The notes beneath the pieces are model-generated. The model was not told the origin of the DNA. It did not search any database and saw nothing but the letters and a program-made list of their open reading frames with translations. Source: Hydrangea macrophylla (Eukaryota; Streptophyta; Magnoliopsida; Cornales; Hydrangeaceae). From it: a DNA stretch of 64,000 bases. Location of the stretch: positions 50,431,155-50,495,154 of the forward strand of contig CM066994.1 in the NCBI GenBank assembly GCA_033977485.1. Reading direction: 5' to 3'. Both the position numbers and the translations under genes were made by a program. Of the stretch, positions 1-11,261 are shown piece after piece (position 1 is the stretch's first letter; every line of letters begins with the position of its first letter).

Positions 1-743
1 ATTGTCACTAAAAGTAAAAAAATTGTCACAAAAAGTGTTTTAATGGACTAAAATGACACACTTGTAACATTACAGGGACTAGAATGACAGGAACCAAATT
101 GACATGAAAGGGCAAACTAAGAGGGTGTAAAATATAGTTAAGCCTATAATATATAATAAAATAAGTAAAGTGTCTTTACTAATTAAAGTAAAAAGTAAAA
201 AATTGATTTTTTAACTTAAATTTAGGTGCTCTAATTAAAAAATAAAGATACCTTTATCACCAACCATCTTTATTATTCTGTGGTTGTCGAATGTCGATAT
301 CTCTTCTCTCTTGGAAGTAACTTTCTTTCTTTCTTGTTACTCTCTATACACCAAAAACATTCCCCAAATTGTTTAGCTGGCATTTGTGGAAGTCACATCG
401 TGATCAGATTAAGTGGGTGTTTATTGCAAGTGGGTAGTTACCTACAAGCGGGTGGTTTAATTTATTTCTATATCTATCAACCATAAAAGTGCAAAACAAT
501 GAAGTCTTCTCCATAACTCAATCAACCAAATGATCCTCGTACTATTCCATCATTTTATCATGTTTTTCCACTACCTACATCTGTTCTTTATCATATAGCT
601 TTGCTTTCCTAGTTTTCATTGTTTAATATTTTCCTCTTCAAAAACCTACAAATCTTGTAATTTCATTTGTTCTGTACAAGCCGTCTTTAACTGCAATTTA
701 TGATAATTTAATTTGTTTTTTTTTTTGGTCAATATTTTATATA
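1..743. other. AT-rich intergenic DNA, no gene seen
   Basis: This stretch has no long open frame with recognisable protein motifs on either strand. It is AT-rich with short homopolymer runs. The 68-codon open frame at 280-486 has no family resemblance and an ordinary AT-rich composition, so I do not call it a gene. Confidence 0.6.
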
Positions 744-778
744 TCTATACTATTATAAAGGAAAAGTGAGGGGTATCA
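744..778 (+). mobile_element. Orphan Helitron-like 5' terminus
   Basis: The sequence after an A (A|TC junction) reads TCTATACTATTATAAAGG, which matches the usual start of many plant Helitrons. No matching 3' hairpin plus CTRRT end was found downstream. The CACTA-like sequence begins immediately after it, so this is probably a truncated Helitron end. Confidence 0.35.
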
Positions 779-1925
779 TGACTACAACAAAAAGTGATTT
801 TTGCAAGGAAAAAATTCTTTGCTAAATGTTGCAATTTCGTGGCTAAAGTATTTAGCAAAAAAAGTCTTTCGTTGCCAAATTTCTTGCTAAAGGTTCGTCT
901 TTAAAGTCTCTAGCGAGAAAAAACATTTTCCTTGTCAAATCTTAACTTTTAGTTAGGAATTTTTTTCTTTTCTAGTGCTCAATATTTTCGTTGCTAAATG
1001 GCTTGATTCCTTGTCAAAAGTTAAGATTTTTGTATTCAATCTGGACATTTAGCAAGGAAAATATTTCGTCGCTAAATATGTAACTCAAAGGCGAGGAAAT
1101 ATTTTCTTTGCTAAAAGTCGTTTTTAGCATGGAAAAAAAAAATTCCTGCCAGTAGTATTAATCTAAGGCAACGAATTAATTTCCTTGCTAAAAGAGATTT
1201 TTAGCAAATGAAAAATAATTAAAAACTAAAACATCTAGGGTTTTCTCTCCCTTCTTTCTAACTTCTGTGCTCTCCTTGCGGCCGCCCCTTAGGGGCTCTC
1301 CCATCCACCATGAGAGAGGCCTCTAACAATAATATGTCCCCTGTTGTTGTGAGGGGGTTTGTTCCTCTTGTTGGGGGTTTTGTCCCTTCTTGTTGAGAGT
1401 TTGTTTTGCCTTTTGTTTGGTTTGGTTTATTGATATATGGAGCTAGATCTCTTTGTCTTCGTATTCCGTGGTTGGATCTGGCCCTCTCCACACTGATCTA
1501 CTTTAGATTTGTTGTTTGTTAAGCCATTCTTTGTAGTCACGGTGGTTTTGAAGCTCGAATCTTTGTTGTGGTTGTTGGTAGCTTTCTCCTTCAGACGGCT
1601 CAGTGTTTGGGCTATGCCACAATCCGCGATATCATAGTTTTAGAGATTGCAGTACAAACCAAAAGATTGCTATGACTTATCATGTCTTTTTTTCCTTCTT
1701 ATGTTTATATTTGTTCCTTGTGAACTTGCCTTTTGTAAAATGGAATTTTCATGCTTTACGATAAAAAAAATATTTTTAAAATAGTTCATTGGCAATTGTA
1801 TTCATCAAAGGCAAGGAAATAATTTCCTCACTAAAAGTGGTTTTTAACGATGAAAAAATATTTCCTTGCTAATTTTGTTCTTCTAAGGCAAGGAATTAGC
1901 AACCTAACTAAAAGTAACCCACCAA
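779..1925. mobile_element. CACTA-like transposon remnant with subterminal repeats
   Basis: The left edge (ACTACAACAAAAAGTG at 781) resembles a CACTA terminus whose first base is changed. Short motifs related to TTGCTAAA and GCAAGGAAA recur in both orientations at about 800-1210 and again at 1795-1910, as subterminal repeats of CACTA elements do. The core between them (about 1215-1770) is less AT-rich and has no recognised coding sequence. No clean right terminus or 3-bp target duplication was found, so the right limit is approximate. Confidence 0.45.
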
Positions 1926-2282
1926 TACCTGCCCAATCCAATATTTATTATTAATCCTCTAATATTTCAAAACATGTCCAATGTACGAATTATAGATAAA
2001 TCAAAACATGTCCAACATACCATAATATTAAATAAAGAAATCCAACAATCTACATAATCAACCATCTAATAGAGTATCATAGGAAAAACCATCCGACATA
2101 GTATCAACAAAGAAAAAACCATCCGACATGATAATAAAAAGTCATATTACATAACATAAAGAATGAACTACTACACACAATCGAGCTAGCAATCCACAAC
2201 TTTCGCACCCCATCTGCATCAACAATATAAGAATAACATCAGTATCTTACAAATTGAAAAAGAAGATGAAAAATAACACGAT
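1926..2282. other. AT-rich DNA, no gene seen
   Basis: Low-complexity AT-rich sequence with short near-repeats (AAACCATCCGACAT occurs twice, near 2085 and 2115). It may be the decayed right part of the preceding transposon. No coding signal was seen. Confidence 0.4.
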
Positions 2283-2504
2283 AGTCCATTTTACCCTTTA
2301 AAACCTCGACGTTTTATGCTAATCAACCCCAGGAGTCTGTTATTCGTTGTGTTTCTTCCTACAAGTCTATTTAGTTGTACCTAAGGTGGGAGTGTGGTTT
2401 TGGTTGCAGTCGGATAGTCGGTTGTCCAAGTTGACCCTTAAAACCTCGATTTTGGGTGTTTTGGGGGTGTTTTTCAATGTTTTAAGCTACGGAATACACC
2501 CCAG
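2283..2504 (+). repeat. Satellite/tandem repeat, left piece (about 165-170 bp unit)
   Basis: Contains the hallmarks of the repeat found at 15880-16890: 'CCCAGGAGTCTGTTATTCG', 'CTACAAGTCTATTTAGTTGTACC', a GTCGGTTGTCC block and 'CCCTTAAAACCTCGA'. It ends in CCCAG (2500-2504), the left target duplication of the LTR element that interrupts the array. Confidence 0.75.
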
Positions 2505-4887
2505 TGTCGCGCCCGCGTTTTCGGCATAGCCAGGCTGTCGTGTTGTGGGCCTGGCTTTTTTTTAAAGTGGGTGAATTGCGACTTGATTTTTATTGGGAGT
2601 GGTAAAAAGAGTATTGTAGATCCTATTTAAATGTTCAGAGTCGCCACATAACATTTTGGGTGTTAGGACCTCTGCAAAGACAATTAAAGTAATTCATCTT
2701 TGACTTTTTAAAAAATAGTTTTGAGAAAAGTGGGCCCTTTAAAAGTGTGACTCTTGATAGCCATGCAAAAATCAGAGATCTTTTAAAATATGGGGTCGGG
2801 GACTCGATTATGTCGAGGGAAGGTGTTAGGCACCCTCGAACATCCATGCAAAGCACGGTTGCCAATTCTAATGATTTTCATGATAATGGGGCATAAATAA
2901 AAGAAATAATGTGTGAGAATGTACAAGTATTGGAAAAAAAATATGTGGTTATGGCCATACCCAAGTGAAGGGTTGCATACGTATCTCAAGTCGAGAATCA
3001 GGCCGTATGTAGTTCTGTACTTTGTACATGTATGAGTGTGTGTGTGTGTGTGTGTGTTTGCACGTGTTTTGAAAAAGGTTGGTTGATGTAGACCGTGTGA
3101 GTGTGAAGTAGTGTTTCAAGTAAAAGTTGGTGTAGCTAGGAACTTTAACATGTACGGTGTAGTCCAAGACTTTAACCTTTGAAAGAGTGAGTTTTGAAAA
3201 AAGTGATTTGAGTGAAAAAAAAATATGGTATAACTAGGAATTTTGAAAAGTGATTGTGATTGAAACAAGCTTGTGCAAGTGAGTGGAGAATGAAGTGTTT
3301 TTTTTTTTTTGTATTTTTGTATTTTTCATTTTTCTGTTCTTTTATTTCTATGCCGGAGGTAAGGGTCGATGCCCAAAAGAAAGAAAATAGATTTTTTTTT
3401 GTATTTTTATTTTTTTTATGCCAGAAGTAAGGGTCGGTGCCCAAAAGAAAGAAAATAGATTTTTTTTATTTTTATTTTTTTATGCCGGAAGTAAGGTCGG
3501 TGCCCAAAAGAAAGAAAAGAGATTTTTTTTGTATTTTTATTTTTTGAACCGGAAGTAAGGGTCGGTGCCCAAAAGAAAGAAAATGCTCGAATTTCCTTTT
3601 ATCAAAGTCATTGATCAACTTGATAAGTTAGGCATATTCAGTTTTAAAAAAAGTGGAAAGATGCTCAAATTTCCATTTTATCAAAGTTATTGAGCAACTT
3701 GATAAACGTGAATATTTGGTGAAAGAAAAAGATTTTTTTTGTTTTTTGTTTTTTTATTCTTTTTTTTTCTAATATATTGGACTTTATTCATTTGAAAAAG
3801 ATCAAACCCCAAATGAAAGAGATAAAAGAAAAGTTTTACAAAAATTCATGTCAAAGTGCAGTTTTCTCATAGCTTTGAGAGAAGTCTCCCAAAAATGGAA
3901 CGGGGGGGGGTTCCGGTGTTTCTAATTTTTTGAAATTTTGAGAGAAAGTTCCCAAATGAGTCTAGTTTCCATGGTAGAAAACCATTTTGCAATATCTTTT
4001 GGGGATTGGGAGAAATTTAGTTTAGAAGCACCCTTACTCAGAAATAGGGACTGCACTGTCGACTGAAATTGGACAATTTTTTACAAATATTAAACTGATA
4101 CAAAAAATCAAAAAAATCATAGATGAAGTTAAGAGGCTATAGTTAATGGACAAAAAAAATGGAGTGAAGAAAAAATCTTGAAGTAGTCCAAACAGTGAAC
4201 GTGATATGGTGTCACTGCTATGATGTTTCTGGCAGATTGTATGCCTTGTGTGTTTGAGCTTTGAAAATGGGTCATATGATTTTTTAAAATTATGAGAAAA
4301 ATCGTAGACTAATATCATTGAGTTAAGAACACTCTCCAATTGGTTTCATTTGATTTGAATCAAAAATGAATTCGTGGTGATACCTTGATTATCATCACAG
4401 CAGTGAACTTTGGCAAAATGGACTTGGTTCTTCAATGGTGATTGAATTTGATAAGAGAGATGAGAAGGAGGTGAGGGAGTGGGGTTATCCCTCTCTTTGT
4501 GCAGATGGGAATGTGGTGTATATATTGAAAAGAAGAGAAGAGGGGGAGGAATAAAGAAATAAAAAGAAAGGAGAGTGGGAGACAAAGAAGTGAGTGATAG
4601 GAAAAATAAAGGGAAAGTAATATGAAGATGGGATCCCAACATTGTGTTGGGTGTTTTTTTTTTTTATCTTGTTTGTTTTTCACTTTTGGTAAATCCACCG
4701 AAAGTTTTTCTCAAAATTTTGTGAAGCAAAAATCATGTGTGGTCGGGTGCATGCGAGATTGTTGACCTTTTGACCCCATAGCTTTGATTGTCAATATCTT
4801 TTCCATCAGAAAAAAAAATGACAGGCTGGTGTCAATGAGCACTTTATTTTTTAAATGATTGGGTTGGACAAAAATAGGGTGTCTATA
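2505..4887 (-). repeat. 3' LTR of the 13.4-kb element
   Basis: Nearly colinear with 13451-15879. Differences are mainly in a GT microsatellite (about 3037-3059), poly-T runs, a run of G at 3902 and scattered substitutions. On the plus strand it ends TGTCTATA instead of TGTCTACA, a single change in the terminal CA. Internal tandem units of about 75 bp ('AAGTAAGGGTCGGTGCCC', 3355-3580) are present in both LTRs. The short open frames here are LTR noise. Confidence 0.85.
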
Positions 4888-4931
4888 GCTGTCCCTCTTT
4901 GTCATGTTTTGCGAAGCAAATCGTGACAAAG
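4888..4931 (-). promoter_or_regulatory. Polypurine tract and adjoining hairpin
   Basis: On the minus strand GACAAAGAGGGACAGC directly precedes the 3' LTR and is a plausible plus-strand primer. It overlaps a perfect 8-bp inverted repeat, CTTTGTCA (4897-4904) and TGACAAAG (4924-4931). Inside this lies a second arm pair, TTTTGC / GCAAA. The hairpin's role is unknown. Confidence 0.5.
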
Positions 4932-4984
4932 AAACTAGACGACCCATTTTTGTCCCTTTTCTTTTAAGTGATGAGAGTAAGTAA

Positions 4985-5310
4985 AAGACGTGCCAGAGTA
5001 GGCAAGTGAGTATGCAGTGTCAACGTAGGCGAGTGAATGTGAAATGCCATCGTAGGCAAGTGAGTATGGCGTGCCAATGTAGACAAGTGAATGTGAAATG
5101 CCATCGTAGGCAAGCGAGTATGAGGTGCCAATGTAGGCGAGTGAATGTGAAATGCCATCGTAGGCAAGTGAGTTTGAGGTGCCAATGTAAGCAAGTGAAT
5201 GTGAAATGCCATCGTAGGCAAGTGAATGTGAAATGCCATCGTAGGCAAGTGGGTATGATGTGCCAATGTAGGCAAGTGAATGTGAGTACCACCAGAGTAG
5301 GCAAATAGCT
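4985..5310. repeat. 27-bp tandem array (about 12 units, 54-bp higher order)
   Basis: Units alternate between a form like GTAGGCAAGTGAATGTGAAA and one like GTAGGCGAGTGAGTATGAGG, giving a 54-bp higher-order period. Because 27 is divisible by three, all frames stay open for about 100 codons on both strands. I treat those frames as by-products. Confidence 0.8.
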
Positions 5311-5390
5311 CAGCTGGGAATTGAGAGCATTACCAAAAAGGGTGAACAACTTTGTTGGGGATTCATGTGAGAATTGAGTAGAAGAGGAAT

Positions 5391-6020
5391 GGTGTAGTTG
5401 AGAAGTGCGTTACTGCATAATCTCAAACTCTAACCGAGAATGTGGTAAAGTAAGGGTATGGTCGAGCTCTTAAAGCTGCTTACGTATCTCCTGTCGAGAG
5501 AGTCAGACCGTACGTAGTTCATACGAACCTGGGTAGCTGAGAGATGGTGAGAGACGGTGTAGTCGAGAAGTGCGAGCCGCGTAATCTCAAACTTTAATCA
5601 AGAATGTAGTAAAGTAAGGGTATGGTCGAGCCTTTATAGGTGCCTACGTATCTCTTTTCAGAGAATCAGACCGTGCGTAGTTCGTACTAACCTGGATAGC
5701 TGAGAGATGATGAGAGACGGTGTAGTCGAGAAGTACGAAGTCGCGTAATCTTAAACTTTAACCAAGAATGTAGTAAAGTAAGGGTATGGTCGAGCCTTTA
5801 TAGGTGCCTACGTATCTCTTTTCAGAGAATCAGACCGTGCGTAGTTCGTACGAACCTGAGTAGCTGAGAGATGGTGAGAGACGGTGTAGTCGAGAAGTGC
5901 GAAGCCGCGTAATCTCAAACTTTAACCAAGAATGTAGTAAAGTAAGGGTATGGTCGAGCCTTTATAAGTGTCTACGTATCTTTTTTCGGAGAATCAGACC
6001 GTGCGTAGTTTGTAAGATGA
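5391..6020. repeat. About 164-bp tandem array, 4 units
   Basis: GGTGTAGTYGAGAAG starts at 5391, 5557, 5719 and 5883, giving periods of 166, 162 and 164. Each unit also carries 'AAGTAAGGGTATGGTCGAGC' and 'GAATCAGACCGTGCGTAG'. The latter resembles 'CGAGAATCAGGCCGTATGT' in the LTR (2992), so the array may derive partly from LTR sequence. Confidence 0.8.
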
Positions 6021-6190
6021 AGAGGATGCCATGTTAGGATAGTGAAGAGCAAAATGCCACGTCAGGGCATGATTGCAGTGGATATGAGAGAGTAAAAGGC
6101 CACGGATATGAGAGAGAAAAATGCCACGTGGGGCATGATTGCTGTGAGACAGGAGAGTAGAATGCCACGTAGGGCGTGATTGCTATAGAG
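6021..6190. repeat. Short degenerate tandem repeats
   Basis: Three to four imperfect copies of 'AATGCCACGTAGGGCRTGATTG' type units with 'GATATGAGAGAG' spacers. They lie between the 164-bp and 46-bp arrays. Confidence 0.55.
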
Positions 6191-6194
6191 CGCG

Positions 6195-6815
6195 AGATAG
6201 TATGAGAAAATGCATGATGCTTAATGATATGGACAGGACGCCACTTGACAGACTTATACCTGATGCCAAATGACATGAACAGGACGCCACCTGACGGACT
6301 TGTACCCGATGCCAAATGATATAAACAGGACGCCACTTGACGGAATTGTACCTGATGTTGAATGAGATGACAGGACGCCACTTGACAGTCTTATACCTGA
6401 TGCTGAATGAGATGGATAGGACGCCACTTGACGGACTTGTACCTGGTGTTTGGACGATGTAAACAGGATGCCACTTGATGGACTCACACATGATGCTGAA
6501 TGATATGAACAGGATGCCCCTCGACGGACTTATACCTGATGTTGAATGATATAAACAGGATGCCCCTTGAGGGACTTATACCTGATGTTAGACGAGATGA
6601 ACAGGATGCCACTTGATGGACTCATACCTAATGCTGAATGATATGAACAGGATGCCCCTCGATGGACTTATACCTGATGTTAGATGAGATGAACAGGATG
6701 CCACTTGATGGACTCATACCTGATGTTAGACGAGATGAACAGTATGCCACTTGACGGACTTATGTCTGATGCTGAATGATATGAACAGGATACCCCATGA
6801 CGGACTCACACCTGC
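6195..6815. repeat. 46-bp tandem array, about 13 units
   Basis: The motif AACAGGAYGCCACTTGACGG recurs at spacings of 45-47 bp (6235, 6281, 6327, 6372, 6418, 6465 and onward), followed by ACTTATACCTGATG. Period 46 is not a multiple of three, so open frames here shift and are not coding. Confidence 0.82.
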
Positions 6816-6934
6816 GACTGATGTTGGATGATACTTCTTGATGATCCATAGATGGGAGGTTGATTTGACTGAGAGGTTGTTGTAGAGTTGGCGAGCCTGA
6901 GCAAAGGCTGCATGTAGTGAGAGGTCTTGGAAGT

Positions 6935-7790
6935 ATGTTGGGCCAGTGGTTGAGCTTTGGAAGTATGTTGGGCCAGTGGTGATGCTTTTGAAAGTTGGGC
7001 CAGTGGCTGGGCTTTAGAAGTTGGGGCTTTGGAAACATGTTGGGCCAGTGGTTAGGCCTTTGGAAATTGGGCCAGTGGCTGGGCTTTTGGAAGTTAGGCT
7101 AGTGGCCGGGCTTTAGAAGTTGGGCTTTGGAAGCATATTGGGCCAGTGGTTGGGCTTTTGGAAATTGGGCCAGTGGTTAGGCTTTTGAAAGTTGGGCCAG
7201 TGGCTGGACTTTAGAAGTTGGGGCTTTGGAAGCATGTTGGGCCAGTGGTTAGGCCTTTGGAAATTGGGCCAGTGGCTGGGCTTTTGGAAGTTAGGCTAGT
7301 GCCTGGGCTTTAGAAGTTGGGCTTTGGAAGCATATTGGGCCAGTGGTTGGGCTTTTGGAAATTGGGCCAGTGGTTGGGCTTTTGGAAGTTGGGCCAGTGG
7401 CTGGGCTTTAGAAGTTGGGCTTTGGAAGCATGTTGGGCTAGTAGTTGGGCATTGGAAGTTGAGCCGGTGTTGGGCTTTGGAAGTTGGGTCAAGGGTTGCG
7501 CTTTTGAAAGTTGAGCCAGCAGTTGGGCTTTGGAAGTTGGGCCAGTGGTTGGGCTTTTGGAAGTTGGGCCAGTAGTTGGGTTTTTGGAAGTTGGGCCAGT
7601 GGTTGGGCTTTTGGAAGTTGGGCCAATGGTTGGGCTTTTGAAAGTTGAGCCAGTGGTTGGGCTTTTGGAGGTTGGGCCAGCAGTTGGGTTTTGGAAGTTG
7701 GGCCAGTGGTTGGATTTTTGGAAGTTGGGCCATTAGTTGGGCTTTTGGAAGTTGGGCCAGTGGTTAGGCTTTAGAAATTGGGCCAGTGGT
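6935..7790. repeat. Second 27-bp tandem array (about 30 units)
   Basis: The unit is GTTGGGCCAGTGGTTGGGCT followed by TTTGGAA, with variants. The minus strand (element sense) gives a 9-residue repeat containing QKPNHWPNF over 145 codons (7296-7733); the plus strand reads repeats of the VGPVVGLLE type. A three-divisible period keeps several frames open, so translation is unproven. Confidence 0.82.
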
Positions 7791-9757
7791 GAGTGTTCTC
7801 CGTATAAGGATGATGGAGGTACCAGGACCAGTTGCCCTTGTTACAAAAGATATGCATTTTCTGCTATGTTGTAAAGTATGAATGATTTTTGTTTGTTTTT
7901 TTTTTTTTTGTGTGTTTTTTTTTTAATGTAATGTTATGCCATGTACAGAGTATTTACAAAAGTGTTTGATGCAGGAGTCTATCATCTGCGAAAGAATGTT
8001 CATAAGTTAGTGGATGTTGTCTGCCTTGTTGCTCGTTGGAATGCTAGAAGGCAACATATTTCGACTTTATGGGTTCAGTACCCCAGTATTTGTTGAAAGC
8101 CAAGTCCCTATAATGTATCTACTGTAGTCGACAATTTTGCTACAGCCTTGATTTTTATTTGTAGCGGCCAATTTTTTTTAGATTTTCACTATGCCTGTCA
8201 GACAATCTAGAACTCGACGGTATAAGATGGCCCATGTCTTTGAAATGATGCAAAAGTATGATTTAATGAATCCAAAAAGATTTGTGTCAATCAGAGTGGA
8301 CTTTTAGTGGGTTGTAGTGTAGGCCAGGGTCATGGGTTAAGAAATGAAGGATCGCATGAAGGCTCAAAGTTTTTTTTATTTTGAAAGGTTGCCTGGAATG
8401 CTTGAGATCACCTTATGCTCTTCTTTTTTTTTTCTGCCCCAATGTAGAATGGGGTGAGTATTACTGAGTGAAACGCGACTTGGAGAGAACTGCCCTAGTT
8501 TGAAGTGAGTATCCAAGTTGGATAGCATTCAGTGGATTTTTCCAGTTTCCGTATTTTTGCTTCTTTTTTTCTGCTTTTTGCCTACCTCAGTCTAGTATGG
8601 AGTGAGCATTGCTAAGTGAAATGTGACTTGGGGAAGAATTGCCCCAGTTCGAAGTGAGTATCCAAGTCGGATAGTATTTTGTGGATTGGTCCCCAGCTTC
8701 TGTATTGAACTCTCTTTTTCTTTTTTCTTTCTTTTTTTTTCTTTTTTTTTTTTTTGCCGAGCCTCTTTTTTTTTTGCTTTGCCCCAGTGTGGGGGGTGAT
8801 CCTCAAGGGGTTTGAATTTGGAAAGAGATTTTTATTGTATGGCTCATATGGGCTAGCAAGTGAATAATAGTGTATGGATAGCTGAAATGATTGCCTCTCT
8901 TCATTTTGACACAAACATAGTTGGATTTTAGAAATCATGCATGTGCAACATTGAAGTTTGTGCAATGTCATGGGGAACAATGGGCCGCCCCACTTGGTAT
9001 TTGATGATGTGTGGCGTGCCTTGAGTTGAGGTATTTCTGCCCCTGAGAGTGTACTGTCCATATGCTAAAGTGGTAGAGCAGCATGCACTTGCGATGATGA
9101 GCAATGTCAGACACTGTAATGATTAATCATGGTCTTAAAGCCTTTTTGGCATGTTCTATCGTGTGTTGTGTCCAAAAGTCCAATGCGATGTCCAAATTGG
9201 CTTCAAGAAGTTACAAAACAGCCATATCCAATGAATCATGAGATTTTAAAGCAAGATGATGAAAAAAAGGTTTTTTTTTTTGTTTTTGTTTTTGTTTTTT
9301 TTTTTGAACTTGTTTTATATATATATATATATAAAAGAAATGTATGTATTTATACAAAGCAGACAATGCATATATTTAGTAGTGGAGAAACTGCCCATGT
9401 GTGGCGTTTTGATGCCTTGTAAGGAGTGGAATTTTAGGCAGTGGGTGAAGTATTGGCCTTTTGCGAGGGTGACCAAAGGCTTGTGGGTGATGGAGAATCA
9501 GACTGTTGGTAAAGGGTATAGAAACAGTGCATGGCCTGGATGGCTGGGAACAACACATATGATTGGATGCCCATGTATTTACATAATCCTTGACATTCTC
9601 TTTTTATTGATGAAATTTTCTAATACATATAAGAGCAAAAAGAGAACAACAAGAAAACCCTTACACTTTCATCAACCCATTGTTCATTGGTAAAGTCACC
9701 CCATCCAACAAGTGATTCGAATCACAGGGGCGGGCCGAGTTCCAAGAACATTTTTTC
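7791..9757. other. Interior spacer of the LTR element, with an imperfect duplication
   Basis: No recognised gene. Sequence around 8436-8545 and 8583-8690 is an imperfect direct duplication ('AGTGAGTATCCAAGT' and 'GGATAGYATT' in both). Poly-T blocks lie at 7895, 8410 and 8710-8775, and an AT microsatellite at 9315-9333. Open frames at 8612-9061 and 9256-9693 include homopolymer-encoded stretches and show no family signature. Confidence 0.5.
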
Positions 9758-9877
9758 CTAATCTTTATGGCCTTCTTCATTACCAGACGGTTTGAGCCAG
9801 AAGTAAGCTGCAGCCGCCATAGCCATCCAAAGAAGAATGCATGCTTCGCAGAGTAGAATTATCTCACCCAAATCCAT
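9758..9877 (-). CDS. 39-codon ORF for a single-span membrane peptide
   Basis: An ATG at 9877 in a favourable context (A at -3, G at +4) opens a 39-residue frame ending in TAG at 9758-9760. The peptide starts MDLGEIILLCEACILLWM. A hydrophobic segment at about residues 5-30 includes an Ala cluster and aromatic residues, followed by a polar tail ending NEEGHKD. That is the layout of a small single-pass membrane protein. It lies in sense orientation to the LTR element, downstream of the LBD copy and preceded on the minus strand by a CT-rich block like a plant 5'UTR. I do not recognise the family. It could be a captured host small-protein gene or a chance frame. Confidence 0.35.
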   Translation of the reverse strand: MDLGEIILLCEACILLWMAMAAAAYFWLKPSGNEEGHKD

Positions 9878-9899
9878 GTTGTTCTCCAAATTATTATTT

Positions 9900-10400
9900 T
9901 TTTTTTTGAAAGAGCACCCCCACGCCTAAAAACAAGATCAAACTTCTGGTACAATGGTGAAAGACAGTGAGTATGGGTGTGGTAAGGAGAGAGAAGTGAG
10001 AGAAATATGAGTGAGCAAGAAGGGACAGGAGAGAGAAATACAGAGATGCAGAGATGGGGGAAGAGCTGCGTTTGAGGAGGAGGAGGGAATAAGAAATGAG
10101 GGAGAGAGAGAATATTTATGCTCTCTCTTTTTTTTTTCCACCGACACGTTTTCTCTCTCTCCATCTCTTCTCCTTTTCTTTTTCTTTTCTTTTTTTTTTC
10201 TCTTCTCGTAACCGACAGCCCCTCTCTCTCCTCTTTTACTTTTTGACTTTTCTATTTATTTTTTTTTTTGTCGAGACACACTCTCTCTCTTCCTTTACTT
10301 TTTTTTTCTGCTGCCGACGCACACTCTCTCTCTTCTTTTCATTTTTTCTTTTTCTTTTTGCTTTTTCCTTTTTGATTTTTGTTTTGTTTTGAAAGGGAGT
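9900..10400. repeat. CT/GA-rich low-complexity block
   Basis: The block contains GAGAGA tracts (about 9985-10110) and then CTCTCTCT and TTTTC tracts (10120-10390). Both strands have open frames made only of low-complexity residues. A short unit (CTCTCTCTC with CCGACGCACAC or CCGACAG, and poly-T) repeats three to four times between 10140 and 10340. Confidence 0.6.
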
Positions 10401-11241
10401 AAAAGTTTTGAGAAAGTAGAGCAGCCTATTGATTTGGCAATGACTTGGACACGAGATGATTTGGACAGTTGCGAATATGTCAGTATGGCTTAGACTTGAT
10501 AATATCAATGTTTGCAATTTTCACTTGTGCGTGCTGCCATTGTATCGAATTAGGCCTGAATGAAGGATTAGGAATGATCAAGCATGTCATGTCAGCCTTT
10601 GAGCTAGTTCAAATTGATGATAGCAAACACAAGTGCATCGTGAAAGTGATGGGGATTAGAACCCTCTTTTTAGCAAGTGCACTTATGTTACTAACAAGAG
10701 ATAGTACTTGCACAGCTGATTCTTGAACTGATAGGCCAATGCGAGGGTACATTGCATAAGAAGCGAAAATAGTGCTAAGGAGGATTTTTTTTTTTTTTTA
10801 AGAAAGAAAAAAATGAAAAGCTACAATGATACAAATGTACATTTGGATTTTGCTGAGTGGGAGCGGAGTTCTGCCAACGTGAGGCTTCCTTCCAAAGGTC
10901 GAATGCTAACGACATCCTGCGCGCTTTTCAGCAACCATATAGATCCTATAGTCCGTTCCACAGAACCCTGGGTGAATGTTCTTCAGGACTTACTTCTGAG
11001 GACAATACCGTCCTGGGATGCTTACCCTCCCAGTTGCTCTGTAAAACAGTACCCAAAGGTCCAAACTACATTAAGCTGGTGGAGGGACACGCGTAGTAAG
11101 ACATGTGGGCTCAATCCCACGCACACTCGACATACAGGGACTACCTCGAATACGGACCGTGATGTTCATTCCATTTTTTTTTTTAAAAAAAAAATTTTGA
11201 ATTTTTTTTTTTAATTTAAAAAAAAAAAAAAAAAACAAAAA
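10401..11241. other. Unassigned interior segment, partly coding-like
   Basis: The part at about 10810-11160 is less AT-rich than its surroundings and stays open on the plus strand for 133 codons (10813-11214). The protein starts MKSYNDTNVHLDFAEWE and has no motif I recognise. The tail of that frame runs into poly-T/A. It is antisense to the LTR element and could be another captured fragment or chance. Confidence 0.3.
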
Positions 11242-11261
11242 GAGCCTTAATTCTAAGGCTC
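11242..11261. other. Hairpin overlapping the LBD stop codon
   Basis: GAGCCTTA (11242-11249) and TAAGGCTC (11254-11261) form a perfect 8-bp stem with a 4-base loop. The stem spans the LBD TAG and is followed on the minus strand by a long T-rich run. It may be coincidental. Confidence 0.4.

Noticed and set aside
4964..5349. Open frames of about 100 codons on both strands over the first 27-bp array
   Set aside because: A period divisible by three keeps all frames open automatically; no family resemblance or start context supports translation.
6195..6815. Regular 46-bp repeats considered as a CRISPR-like array
   Set aside because: There are no unique spacers between conserved repeats and the context is a plant LTR element; it is a plain tandem array.
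7296..7736. 145-codon frame of QKPNHWPNF-type repeats and plus-strand VGPVVGLLE-type repeats
   Set aside because: Both derive from the 27-bp DNA array; neither is a known repeat protein and the two cannot both be real. Kept only as a repeat.
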